DNA of 64,000 bases from Streptomyces dangxiongensis (GTDB lineage: Bacteria; Actinomycetota; Actinomycetes; Streptomycetales; Streptomycetaceae): positions 4,898,001 to 4,962,000 of the forward strand of contig NZ_CP033073.1 in NCBI RefSeq assembly GCF_003675325.1, given 5' to 3'. A program made the translations under genes and the position numbers. The notes below the pieces were generated by a model. That model saw only the letters and a program-made list of their open reading frames with translations, ran no database searches and was not told the origin of the DNA. This document shows positions 17,179 through 25,540 of the stretch, one piece after another (within the stretch, counting starts at the first letter, position 1; each line of letters opens with the position of its first letter).

Positions 17179-18308
17179 AGCTCCTCCTCCACCAGGATCT
17201 CAGCGACCTCTGCCACTTCGGCCCCGACGAGGGCCGCGGCCTGTTCCAGCACGACCGGCCTGCCGCTCAAGAGCAGACGCAGCGCCGGCAGGGCCTTGGC
17301 CGCGAGGGTCACCTTCTTCCCCGAGGTCAAGACGTCGACGGCCTCCCCGCTCTCCTGGATCCGGGGAGGGAAGTGTGTAGTGCACACCACGGAGTCGAGC
17401 GGCCCGAGGGTGCCGAGGAACGGCACATGCCGAGGCAGTGTCGTTTCCTGCTCGTACGCGGCCAGGTAGGCGGCCGGGGAGCGCTCGCCGAGCAGTGTCG
17501 TGGCGGCCTCGGTCAGAGACGCGTTGTCGGGAACGTGCCAGCGGTCCAGATCGTGCCTGAAGATCTCGTGCTCGCGGCTCCAGTCGGCAAGCCAGGCGAG
17601 CCAGCTGGCGCCGGTGCGTTTGGTGATGCCGAACGTGACGTGGAGGCTCTTCCCCGAGCCGCTGCCGGTCCTGGTCGCCTGGTGCCAGTGGCCTCGGGGG
17701 ATGTGCATGACGTTGCCGGTCCTCATCACGCCGGACCAGATGATCTCGTCGCTCGGGGTGTTGTTGGGGTCGGAGTCCCGGTACATGGGGACCTTGCGGG
17801 AAGCCGCGCGCACCTCCCACTCCTTCTCGCCTGCGAGTTGCACGATCACGACGTCGTGGTCGTCCCAGTGCAGGGGGAAGCCGGCGGCGTCGTTCGTTGT
17901 CAGGTATGCGTTGACCTGCACGCGCTCATGGGACCACCACTGCAGCGCCCGGCACGCGACCTCCATCGTCGGGTCGAAGACGTTGGCCTGGTCGAGGATG
18001 AGCGTCGCGCCTTCTCGAAGGAGGTTCCCTAGGCTGCGCATGTTGACCATGGGGATGCTCTGGCCCCGAGGGCTGACGCTGTCGGTGTAATAGACGGCCG
18101 GGTGCACCTCCACACCGTTCTGAAAGCACCGGAACTGCGGGCGATGCAGGCTCCTGCGCATGGCGATGTCGAGCAGCCGGTTGGGGGTCAGGAGGCGGGA
18201 GAGGAGTGCGGGGTCGTCCAAACTGCCCCGCGCGAAGCTCTTGCCCAGTTCCTCGGCTCCGCTCCACCCGAGTGCTGTCTCGATCGCGTTGATCAGCCGA
18301 TGTTCCAT
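17112..18308 (-). CDS. JmjC-domain (cupin) Fe(II)/2-oxoglutarate oxygenase
   Basis: 398-residue protein resembling the ribosomal-oxygenase type of JmjC enzymes (RoxA, MINA53, NO66), which hydroxylate Arg or His side chains of proteins. The iron triad is His147 and Asp149 in PLHWDDHD and His209 in HIPRGHWHQ. The C-terminal part (about 290-385) is helical and strand-rich with a winged-helix look (AAALVGAEVAEVAEILVEEELCAVL), as in ROX enzymes. ATG at 18308 follows GGAGG. It is the second gene of a minus-strand set, 89 bases after the small peptide gene, and is coupled to the reductase. A peptide or protein substrate is likely, and the adjacent peptide is a good candidate. Confidence 0.82.
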   Translation of the reverse strand: MEHRLINAIETALGWSGAEELGKSFARGSLDDPALLSRLLTPNRLLDIAMRRSLHRPQFRCFQNGVEVHPAVYYTDSVSPRGQSIPMVNMRSLGNLLREGATLILDQANVFDPTMEVACRALQWWSHERVQVNAYLTTNDAAGFPLHWDDHDVVIVQLAGEKEWEVRAASRKVPMYRDSDPNNTPSDEIIWSGVMRTGNVMHIPRGHWHQATRTGSGSGKSLHVTFGITKRTGASWLAWLADWSREHEIFRHDLDRWHVPDNASLTEAATTLLGERSPAAYLAAYEQETTLPRHVPFLGTLGPLDSVVCTTHFPPRIQESGEAVDVLTSGKKVTLAAKALPALRLLLSGRPVVLEQAAALVGAEVAEVAEILVEEELCAVLTPELSSGYTGLVTNAGS

Positions 18309-18397
18309 CGCTGTGCCTCCAAGGGTGTGGTCACCTGATGCGGACACGGCGGGGCCGGCACGGCCAGTTGTGCCGGCCCCAGCCGCTTGGTGCGTGC

Positions 18398-18565
18398 CTA
18401 CTCGCTGTCGTGCAGGTTGCCGTCGCCGCCGGGCCACGGCGCGTCGCCGGAGCTTCCGGCGTTGTCGGACCGGAGGCTGTCGTACCGGTCGTGGACGGCG
18501 GTCAGCTCTTCGACCGCCATCAGCAGCCCGCTATGGGCCGGAGGCAGTGCTGTGCGCTCTTCCAC
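18398..18565 (-). CDS. 55-residue peptide, possible RiPP precursor
   Basis: Short gene with GTG start and AGGAAGGAG 7 bases upstream. The product has a leader-like N-terminal half (VEERTALPPAHSGLLMAVEE, then LTAVHDRYDSLR) predicted helical and acidic. The C-terminal half is Gly/Asp/Ser/Pro-rich (SDNAGSSGDAPWPGGDGN, ending LHDSE) and contains one Trp and one His. That two-part layout, and its place directly before a JmjC oxygenase and an aldo/keto reductase, suggest a ribosomally made, modified peptide. No known precursor family was recognised, and there are no Cys or Thr clusters. It could instead be a small regulatory protein. Confidence 0.6.
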   Translation of the reverse strand: MEERTALPPAHSGLLMAVEELTAVHDRYDSLRSDNAGSSGDAPWPGGDGNLHDSE

Positions 18566-18697
18566 CTCGTGCTCCTTCCTCTTCGGGTCTCCCGCCGGGG
18601 CTCCGGGGGGAGGTCATGGCCGTCTCACGGCCGTGGGAGAGATGGATTTCCGTGAGGCGGCGGTAATTGGGCGGCCCAGTGAGCCGCAGCTCTGTGC

Positions 18698-19525
18698 CTA
18701 CGGCCAGGCGGCCCGGCCGATCATCGCCAGGACGGCTGCGTCCTGGCGCATGTTGGCTTCCAGGACGTGCTGGTCCAGTTCGTACAGGCACGCGCGGCAC
18801 GCGAAGAGAGCCGCGTGCATGCCGCTCGACCGGACGGGCCCGATCCACGTCACCTCGACGTCGTCACGGCCGCACCACAGCCAGCACTCGCCATGCGCCT
18901 GCCACTCATGCCGGTCCCACAGCGCATAGGCCGTCGGCTCGCCGGTGACGGGGTCGATGTCGCGGCGGATGGGGCGGAAGACCACATCGCGCTCCGGAGA
19001 CAGAGCCGCTCGTACTGCGTGCCTCCCCATCAGGCAATCGCCATCGTCAGCGACTTGGGGCTCGGCCCCATCCCGGTGCTTGGCCCACATCGCGAATAAG
19101 CCACGCGGTCCAGCGGCAGCCGTGCTCGGCTCCACCGCCATGGGCAGTGCCATCTCGGCCCATACCCGCTTACCGGCGCCAGCGGGCTCCCAGGAACAGC
19201 GCGCCGAGAGTAGTCGGACCAACGCCAAGCCACGCCCGTTCTCGTCGTCCGCTTGGGCAGACCCGGTCCGCGGAACCGACGGGTCGCCGTCCAGGACATC
19301 GATCAGCAAGCGACCGGGCCGGTTGAACACGGTGACGGTGGTCGGCCCCGCCCCGTGGACCACGGCGTTGGTGATGAGCTCCGAGGCGACGAGTCGGATG
19401 GCGTCGGCGGTCTCCTCGTCCAGCGGCACACCCCATGCACGTACCTTGTCGACGATCTCGCGCCGAGCCGGGGGCACCTCGGATTCGATACCCGCGAGGA
19501 CGAACCGATGGACGAGCGTGGGCAT
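18698..19525 (-). CDS. HATPase_c (anti-sigma-factor-like) ATP-binding protein
   Basis: 275-residue protein. Residues about 1-135 form a GHKL ATPase domain of the RsbW/SpoIIAB type that is frequent in Streptomyces, with N-box ASELITNAVVHGAG and a G-box around DDENGRGLALVRLL. Residues 150-275 are a Cys/Trp-rich extension (ECWLWCGRDDVEVTWIGPVR, LFACRACLYELD) not typical of the family. ATG at 19525 has GGAGG 8 bases upstream. It is the first gene of the minus-strand set and is divergent from an XRE regulator, a pairing often seen beside specialised-metabolite and peptide loci. Confidence 0.8.
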   Translation of the reverse strand: MPTLVHRFVLAGIESEVPPARREIVDKVRAWGVPLDEETADAIRLVASELITNAVVHGAGPTTVTVFNRPGRLLIDVLDGDPSVPRTGSAQADDENGRGLALVRLLSARCSWEPAGAGKRVWAEMALPMAVEPSTAAAGPRGLFAMWAKHRDGAEPQVADDGDCLMGRHAVRAALSPERDVVFRPIRRDIDPVTGEPTAYALWDRHEWQAHGECWLWCGRDDVEVTWIGPVRSSGMHAALFACRACLYELDQHVLEANMRQDAAVLAMIGRAAWP

Positions 19526-19779
19526 GGCGGACGCCTCCGAAGAGCTGGAGAGCGGCTCCATCCCCGACGGGGGGCACAGGAATGGAGCCGCCGATCTGAG
19601 GAGCCGCTCCGCGAGCGTTCAACTGAACTCGCTCGCCGGCGGCTGATACTCAGTCAACGGCGGTGCGCCGGCCCACCGGAACGTTTCTAGGGGGTTTCTC
19701 CTGGGGACGCCCTCCCCGTACTCGGACACGCGAAGGTAGCCTTCCAACGACGCCTTGAGGGGACGACAGGAGTGATGAC

Positions 19780-21123
19780 GTGCCTACCGAGCCGGTAGCA
19801 GTCCACCCGCTGACCTTCCTCCTCCAGACGTGTGGATGGGGCAAGGCCGAATTCGCCCGGCTCATGCAGGACCATGGGCGGAAGCTCGGTATCCCGCTGG
19901 CGACCAACCGGACGACTGTATGGAAGTGGGCACAGGGCCAGGAGCCGGAAGCGGACGCCCAGCGCGTCCTCGCCGACCTGCTGGGCGTCCCATACGAGCA
20001 GGCATGTGCGGAGGGATGGCCCCGCTGGCTCCCTGTCTGGGAGGTAACCGGGCTCACCGCTCCCTGGACAGAGGCCGGTACCGTCGAGGCATTGTCCGAC
20101 CTGGTGGGGAGCGGATGGACGGATCGCAGAGGCGTCCTCACCATCACAGGAGCCGCCCTGACCGGTCTCGCGGCGAGCTGGGTGGACGCGCCCTCCGCCA
20201 TAGCCGCGGCGCTCAACGGTGACCAGGTCACGGACACGATGATCTCGACGATCGAGCAGCGCATCAGCACCCTCCGCACGCTCGACGACCAGCTTGGCGG
20301 CGCTCGACTGCTGGAACAGGCACGAGGCGACCTGGCTCTGGTCACCGGTCTCCTCGGCGGTGGCCGCTATACCGACAAAGTCAGGCTCCGGCTGTACGCG
20401 CTGGCGGCCCGCGTGTCGCACCTGACCGGATGGATGGCCTACGACGCCGGCCTACGATCCGCAGGGCAGCGCTATTACGTCGGTGCCCTGCGCAGCGCCC
20501 GCACCGCCGGCGACGACGCCTTCGGCGCCTTCATCCTCGCGGAGATGGGCGTGCACGTCTCCGAGGCCGGGCGCGCCGCCGAGCGTGTCGACCTCATCTC
20601 GACCGCCATCGACAACGCGCCACGCTCTCTGTCGCCCTGGACCCAGTCGTTCCTCTACCTGCACAAGGCAGAGGCGCTTTCACGCGACGGCGGCCACCGC
20701 GAGGCGGGCACGGCACTCAACCGTGCCACCTCCCTGTGGGAGCGTCACGTGACGGACGAGAACCCTGACTGGCTCGACTGGTTCGGCGAGGCACAACTGC
20801 GGTCGACCGAGGGAAAGGTCCTGTTGCGCTCGGGGCAGGTGGAACGCGCGACCAGTTCCCTGGAGACTTCCGTGACGAGAGCCGCCCCCCGGGACAAGGC
20901 AGTACGGTCAAGCCGTCTGGCTGAGGCGCGACTTGCTGGCGGTGACCTGGAGGGTGCGTTGGACGCCGCGAACTACGGCGCCGAACTGCTGGAGGACAGC
21001 GTCAGCTCCATTCGGGCCCTTAACCGCCTCAAGGAATTCTCCACACGGCTGGAGCCGCACAAGTGCGTTCCCTCCGTCCGCGAGTTCCGCGAGCGCCTGC
21101 AGGAACTGTCCGTCGCCGTTTGA
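19780..21123 (+). CDS. XRE-type helix-turn-helix regulator with TPR-like C-terminus
   Basis: 447-residue transcriptional regulator. The N-terminal HTH lies at about 10-70 (GWGKAEFARLMQDHG, then TNRTTVWKWAQGQEP and QRVLADLLGVPYEQA). The remaining 350 residues are alpha-helical repeats of the TPR type, as in Streptomyces regulators that bind small signalling peptides or molecules. GTG start at 19780 after AGGAG. It is divergent from the ATPase gene with 254 bases between, a plausible shared control region for the peptide/JmjC set. Confidence 0.85.
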   Translation: MPTEPVAVHPLTFLLQTCGWGKAEFARLMQDHGRKLGIPLATNRTTVWKWAQGQEPEADAQRVLADLLGVPYEQACAEGWPRWLPVWEVTGLTAPWTEAGTVEALSDLVGSGWTDRRGVLTITGAALTGLAASWVDAPSAIAAALNGDQVTDTMISTIEQRISTLRTLDDQLGGARLLEQARGDLALVTGLLGGGRYTDKVRLRLYALAARVSHLTGWMAYDAGLRSAGQRYYVGALRSARTAGDDAFGAFILAEMGVHVSEAGRAAERVDLISTAIDNAPRSLSPWTQSFLYLHKAEALSRDGGHREAGTALNRATSLWERHVTDENPDWLDWFGEAQLRSTEGKVLLRSGQVERATSSLETSVTRAAPRDKAVRSSRLAEARLAGGDLEGALDAANYGAELLEDSVSSIRALNRLKEFSTRLEPHKCVPSVREFRERLQELSVAV

Positions 21124-21193
21124 TGGCTACCGCCTGAACACCGGGGACGAGCCGTCTCGTGAAGAGGGCTGCAAGACTGCCAGGATGGCCGAC

Positions 21194-22366
21194 ATGACGA
21201 CGATCTACGGTGAGGTGGCCCCCGGGTTCGAGCCAGTGCGGGCGGCGTTCATGGAGAACTTCACCCGGCACGGGGACCTCGGCGCGGCGGTGTGCGTGTA
21301 CCGGAACGGCCGACCGGTGGTGGACCTGTGGGGTGGCGTGGCCGACGCCGAAACCGGTCGTCCCTGGACACGGGACACGCTGCAACTGGTCTACTCGGCG
21401 ACCAAAGGAGCGACCGCCACCGCCGTGCACATGCTGGCCGAGCGTGGAGCACTCGACCTGGACGCACCTGTCGCGAAGTACTGGCCGGAATTCGCCGCGA
21501 ACGGCAAGGCGGACATCCCTGTGCGCTGGCTCCTGTCCCACCAGGCCGGCCTGGTCGCGCTGGATCAGCCGGTGCCGTTGCAGGAGGCACTGTCCTGGCA
21601 CCCGATGGCGGCAGCACTGGCCGCTCAACGGCCCCTCTGGACTCCGGGCACAGCGCACGGATATCACGGCCGGACCTGGGGCTGGCTGGTCGGCGAGGTG
21701 ATCCGACGGGTATCCGGCCGCTCACCGGGCCGCTTCTTCGCCGACGAGATCGCCGTTCCACTCGGCTTGGACTTCTTCATCGGCTTGCCCGCCGACGAAC
21801 GCAACCGAGTCAGCCGCATGGTGTACCAACGGCCGGACGTCGACCTCACCACCCTGCCCACCGAGTCGGTTCCCGAGGACCTCCGCGAACAGGTCGCCGC
21901 CTGGCGGGACCCGAACTCATTCAGCAACAGGGCGTACGCGGTCACCGACCCGCCTGAGATCGACTTCGACTCACCGGAGGTACAGGCCGCGGAGCTCCCC
22001 GCCTCCAACGGCATCAGCACCGCACGTGCTCTTGCGCGCATGTACGCCGCGCTGATCGGCGAAGTGGACGGAGTGCGTCTGCTCTCCCCGGCCGCCCTGG
22101 CGCCGGCGACCGAGGAGCAGGCCAGCGGCAAGGACCAGGTCATGCTCATCCCGAGCCGCTTCAGCGCCGGATACATGCTGCCCACCGAGACCAACCCGAT
22201 GATCGGGCCAAGCTCTTTCGGTCACACCGGCCGAGGCGGGTCGCTCGCCTTCGCCGATCCGGAGCACGGTGTTGCCTTCGGGTACGCGATGAACAGCATC
22301 ATCGGAGGAATTGACGATGTCCGTGCTGCATCTCTGGTCGACGCGGTGCGAAGGTCACTTGCCTAG
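21194..22366 (+). CDS. serine hydrolase, class C beta-lactamase/EstB family
   Basis: 390-residue protein of the beta-lactamase-like esterase family. The nucleophile motif SATKG (SxxK) is at about 75, and a Tyr-containing GYHGRTWG serves as the YxN-type block. HTGRGG replaces the KTG triad, as in esterases and D-aminopeptidases of this family. No export signal is present, so it is probably cytoplasmic. ATG at 21194 (MTTIYGEVAPG) has AGGA at good distance; an in-frame ATG at 21185 is the alternative. Its TAG stop lies exactly at the left boundary of an IS5-type element, but the protein end appears unchanged. Confidence 0.85.
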   Translation: MTTIYGEVAPGFEPVRAAFMENFTRHGDLGAAVCVYRNGRPVVDLWGGVADAETGRPWTRDTLQLVYSATKGATATAVHMLAERGALDLDAPVAKYWPEFAANGKADIPVRWLLSHQAGLVALDQPVPLQEALSWHPMAAALAAQRPLWTPGTAHGYHGRTWGWLVGEVIRRVSGRSPGRFFADEIAVPLGLDFFIGLPADERNRVSRMVYQRPDVDLTTLPTESVPEDLREQVAAWRDPNSFSNRAYAVTDPPEIDFDSPEVQAAELPASNGISTARALARMYAALIGEVDGVRLLSPAALAPATEEQASGKDQVMLIPSRFSAGYMLPTETNPMIGPSSFGHTGRGGSLAFADPEHGVAFGYAMNSIIGGIDDVRAASLVDAVRRSLA

Positions 22367-23203
22367 AGGTTGTCCCGTATGGGGTGTGAGTTATCGGATG
22401 AGGGCCATGTTGTGCAGCCGGGCGATGCCGAGCATGGCCTGGTGAACTCCGTCGCCCTTGAGTCGGCAGTCTCGCAGGATCTTCCAGTTCTTCAGCCGCG
22501 ACAAGGCGTGTTCGACCCGTGCACGGGCCCGGCGATGGACGGCGTTCTCTGCTTCCTGCTGTGGGCTGAGGCGGCTCTGACCTCGTCGTTTGCGGTGCGG
22601 GATGAGGAGACCGGTGCCTTGGTAGCCGCCATCGGCGATGGTCGGGGCTCCGCGGCAAGCCCGGTCGACGCCGGATACCGTGAAGGCCCGGCAGTCGTTG
22701 CGGCTGCCGGGCAGCGGGAGGCCGATGGCCACGACCAGGCGGCTGTTGGCGTCGATGACAACCTGCAGGTTGGTCGAGTACCGGTAGTTCTTGCTCGAGG
22801 ACGCGATGGTGCGGTCACGGGTGGGCACCAGGGTGCCGTCGACGATGTAGACGGTGTCCTTGCGTGGCCGGCGGGCCGGGGAGACCGCCAGCAGCGGTGC
22901 GAGGTGGTCGAGGATCCTGTCAGCCGCGGACTTCGAGACTCCGAACAACGGCGCCACCTGCCGCAACGTGAGGTTCGTGCGCCAGTACGTCGCCACCAGC
23001 AACACCCGATCTTCAAGCGACAGCCGCCACGGCCGGCCACGCTGAACATCGCCACCGCGACGCCGTACGAGTGCCACCAGCCTGGCGAACTGCACCTCGG
23101 TCAGACCCGCAAACGGCTCGATCCACTTCGGATCACCTGCTGAGATCACCCCACCCATGCCCAGCCAACGCACCAACCGCACCACCGGTTACGGGACAAC
23201 CTT
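22366..23203. mobile_element. IS5-type insertion sequence (about 838 bp, intact)
   Basis: Ends GAGGTTGTCCCGTA (left) and TACGGGACAACCTT (right) are inverted repeats matching at 12 of 14 positions beginning GGTTGTCCCGTA. The flanks carry a TA dinucleotide on both sides (22364-22365 and 23204-23205), consistent with the 2-3 bp TA-centred duplication of IS427-like IS5 members. It encodes one intact transposase on the minus strand. It sits at the stop codon of the serine hydrolase gene. Confidence 0.85.
22391..23185 (-). CDS. IS5 family transposase (DDE type)
   Basis: 264-residue transposase without interruptions. An N-terminal HTH-like region (TLRQVAPLFGVSKSAADRILDHL) is followed by a DDE_Tnp_4-like catalytic core. 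Its Asp lies in TVYIVDGTLVP, the second Asp in IADGGYQGTG, and the Glu in ARARVEHALSRLKNWKIL. GTG start at 23185, 18 bases inside the right inverted repeat; TAA stop. The unbroken frame and good ends suggest a recent insertion that may still be active. Confidence 0.9.
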   Translation of the reverse strand: MVRLVRWLGMGGVISAGDPKWIEPFAGLTEVQFARLVALVRRRGGDVQRGRPWRLSLEDRVLLVATYWRTNLTLRQVAPLFGVSKSAADRILDHLAPLLAVSPARRPRKDTVYIVDGTLVPTRDRTIASSSKNYRYSTNLQVVIDANSRLVVAIGLPLPGSRNDCRAFTVSGVDRACRGAPTIADGGYQGTGLLIPHRKRRGQSRLSPQQEAENAVHRRARARVEHALSRLKNWKILRDCRLKGDGVHQAMLGIARLHNMALIR

Positions 23204-23474
23204 TAGCCTCGCGCTTTCACGTGGCGGGCTGCCCGATGGCTGATCAAATGAGCGAGGAGTGCATCTGACCTGGGGCGATGGTACTTGTCTAGGGTCTTGC
23301 TCGTCGTCAGGGAAGGGGCACTCCTCAGGTGAAGTGGACCGCTGCCGGAGGCCACGACTTGAACGGCAGCCTTCGACCTGGCTCAGCTGCCCTATAAGGC
23401 GGAAGCGGACGCGGCCTGACGTGCATCAAGGGCACCACTGGCAGCGGTGGGTGTATTTGTGTGCCGCCGGCGGG

Positions 23475-24416
23475 CTACCTCAGAGCCGCCCGCAGTACGG
23501 CGCCGGCGTCGTCCACCGCTCCTTCCTCATGCAGCTCCATTGCAACTGCCATGACAGGCCGGTCTGCCTGGTCTCGGCTATAGACGTGGATCAGGTTGTC
23601 TGCCAGGTGATCTCGTTTCTGCTGTCTTAGCTCCACTATCACCAGCGCGGTCTCGGCCGGGGTCAGCAGTTCAATCGTGCCCCTGTGGAGGAGACCGAGA
23701 GCTTCGTTCTCCTTCCCGGCAGCGTCCAGCTCCCCGGCCCGTGCCGTCAGCTGGCGTGCTGCGGTCACTTCTTGCTTGCTCCGCTGCCGGTCCCTCTGCC
23801 GACGGGGGACCGGCAGCGGAGTCCGGGAAGCCTTGGCCATCGCCAGACGTACCTGCAGGCCGGCCTCGATGGTCTCCATGGCCTGCATTTCGGCCCGCAG
23901 GGCGGCCATTCTCTTCCGGAGATCCGCTACCTCGGCGACGCTCTCCTCCTGTTCCTTCTGGTAGGCCACGCATGAGGGGCAGGGGGCGTTGAGCTGCTGG
24001 GTGAGCGAATCGATTCGCTCACCCAGCTCAACGCACTGCTGGCAGCCACGCCTCTCGCCCTCCGCACTGGTGCGAAGATCCTGCAGGGCTTCAAGGGTGA
24101 CGCCGAGGTCATGGCCGGTGGTGGCTGCCTCCGAATGAGCCGCTTTGTACAGGTCCTTGATGAAGACTGGGCTGGGGATTCGCGGATCGGCGAGGCTCAC
24201 GAACCGTGACAGGGACGTCGGATTGCTGTGCAGGAGCTTTGCCAGCTCTGCCTGAGTTCGCGGTTTACTGCCGGATTCGGCAGAGCCCGTCGCTTGCAGC
24301 AGGCACAACAACGGCTTGATGTGCCTCACAAGCCGCCACTTCCGTGGGCGACGGCTGGCGTCGAGCGGTCTGTCCAACCAACCCTGCGCGGGTGGGTGGC
24401 TTCCCCCTGATGTCAT
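23475..24416 (-). CDS. regulator-like protein with HTH, two CxxC pairs and coiled coil
   Basis: 313-residue protein not assigned to a named family. An HTH-like segment lies near 50-95 (TQAELAKLLHSNPTSLSRFVSLADP). Two CxxC pairs follow (GCQQCVELG and APCPSCVAY, about 20 residues apart), which could bind zinc. A coiled coil at about 160-190 (EESVAEVADLRKRMAALRAE) and C-terminal helical repeats complete it. ATG at 24416 has AGGAAGG 9 bases upstream. It is divergent from the HNH-like gene across a region with repeated CTTGC/GCAAG boxes, so it probably controls the defence-like operon or itself. Confidence 0.6.
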   Translation of the reverse strand: MTSGGSHPPAQGWLDRPLDASRRPRKWRLVRHIKPLLCLLQATGSAESGSKPRTQAELAKLLHSNPTSLSRFVSLADPRIPSPVFIKDLYKAAHSEAATTGHDLGVTLEALQDLRTSAEGERRGCQQCVELGERIDSLTQQLNAPCPSCVAYQKEQEESVAEVADLRKRMAALRAEMQAMETIEAGLQVRLAMAKASRTPLPVPRRQRDRQRSKQEVTAARQLTARAGELDAAGKENEALGLLHRGTIELLTPAETALVIVELRQQKRDHLADNLIHVYSRDQADRPVMAVAMELHEEGAVDDAGAVLRAALR

Positions 24417-24778
24417 GTGGTTCTGCCTTCCTGAGCTGTACAGATGCCAACAAGAAGCATGTCCGCGAGGCTTGTCCCCGGTCGGGCAATTGTGCCCGAC
24501 CCGCCTGGACCGAACACCCCTACAGCGCTTGCTTTTTGACGAGCCGACTTGCCATTTTGCGAGCAAGTCAAGCGCGGGAAACTTGCTTGACCCGAGCAAG
24601 AGCGAAAAGGCTGGACTTCCTTCCCGAGCATGGTGTGAGCTGCTTCATGAGCCGCTGAGGAGCGAAAGCTGCGGAGTACGAGGCTTGAGTGCGCACCGGC
24701 CGAAGCGGCCGCTGCATGTTCCACAAAAGCGACAGCGTGTCCGAAGGGCACGTTCTGGCGAGTTGACGGAGGCTAGTG
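24417..24778. other. divergent control region, 362 bases
   Basis: Spacer between the CxxC regulator and the HNH-like gene. It is noticeably richer in A and T than its surroundings around 24525-24610 and contains the inverted repeat listed separately plus further CTTGC/GCAAG words. No gene seen. Confidence 0.55.
24567..24591. promoter_or_regulatory. inverted repeat, probable operator
   Basis: GTCAAGC (24567-24573) and GCTTGAC (24585-24591) are separated by 11 bases. Extra half-sites (CTTGC or GCAAG) occur nearby at about 24528, 24548, 24563 and 24595. The position between divergent genes fits control by the adjacent regulator. Confidence 0.5.
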
Positions 24779-25480
24779 ATGGAAGAATTCCCGTCCTATC
24801 AGGACAAGAAGTTCGGGACCATGGTGCGGGCTGCACTGTGGTTGCTCACTGCGGTGGGAGAGGGCGAAGTTTTCACCAAGGCGCAGCTGCGCGAGGCGTT
24901 TCCGGATGTCTCGCAGATCGACCGGAGGCTCCGCGACCTGCGGGACCACGGCTGGCGCATCGATACGAGCCGAGACGACCCGTCCCTGCACCAGCAGGAA
25001 CAGAGGTTTGTGACCCGAGGCGCTGACGTCTGGATCCCCGGCAAGTCGAAGGCGCCGAAGCACAAGACCAGTTTGACCCCCGCCCAGCGTGCGAAGGCCC
25101 TCCGGGATGACAACCACCTGTGCCGGTCGTGCGGCGTCGGGGCCGGCGAGGCGTACGAGGATGGCGGTGGAATCGAGCTTGCCAAGCTCAACGTATCCCG
25201 GCGTAAGGTGCTCCACTCGGACGGAACTGTCGAGCACCAGCTCGTCACCGAGTGCAAGAGGTGCGGGGCCGGGGGTGGCGCTGACCGGGAGGCCGACCTT
25301 GGAGCGCTGCTGGGACTCGTGAGGTCGCTGGCTCCACTGGAGCAGCGCCTGTTCGCCAAGTGGATCGACGCCGACCAGCGTTCATTCAGCCCGCTGGAAA
25401 AGGTGTGGGGCATCTACCGGACGCTGCCCGAGGAGTCGCGTGCGGCGGTGGCCCAGGCCATTGATGACATGGCCGGCTGA
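24779..25480 (+). CDS. HNH-endonuclease-like zinc-binding protein, probably degenerate
   Basis: 233-residue protein. The N-terminal part (1-90) is a winged-helix-like region (FTKAQLREAFPDVSQIDRRL and RDLRDHGWRIDTSRDDPSL). The second part has two zinc-knuckle pairs, CRSCG (Cys115, Cys118) and CKRCG (Cys159, Cys162), spaced as in HNH endonucleases of restriction systems. Between them, the place where HNH enzymes have the catalytic DH or GH motif reads AKLNVSRRKVLHSDG, with no His at the expected point. It may have lost nuclease activity or use another residue. ATG at 24779 with GGAGG. First gene of the plus-strand defence-like set. Confidence 0.6.
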   Translation: MEEFPSYQDKKFGTMVRAALWLLTAVGEGEVFTKAQLREAFPDVSQIDRRLRDLRDHGWRIDTSRDDPSLHQQEQRFVTRGADVWIPGKSKAPKHKTSLTPAQRAKALRDDNHLCRSCGVGAGEAYEDGGGIELAKLNVSRRKVLHSDGTVEHQLVTECKRCGAGGGADREADLGALLGLVRSLAPLEQRLFAKWIDADQRSFSPLEKVWGIYRTLPEESRAAVAQAIDDMAG

Positions 25481-25540
25481 TCCGGAGCGACCGGCAACAG
25501 CGGCTGAAGAGACCGGCGACAGAGAGGGAAGGGGAGAGAC

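Noticed and set aside
15476..19525. Thioviridamide-type (thioamitide) cluster, because of the kinase-like and oxygenase genes
   Set aside because: No YcaO/TfuA pair, no cysteine decarboxylase and no Cys in the candidate peptide.
23206..23474. Possible gene or second mobile element remnant next to the IS
   Set aside because: No frame with family motifs, and no inverted ends apart from those of the IS5 element.
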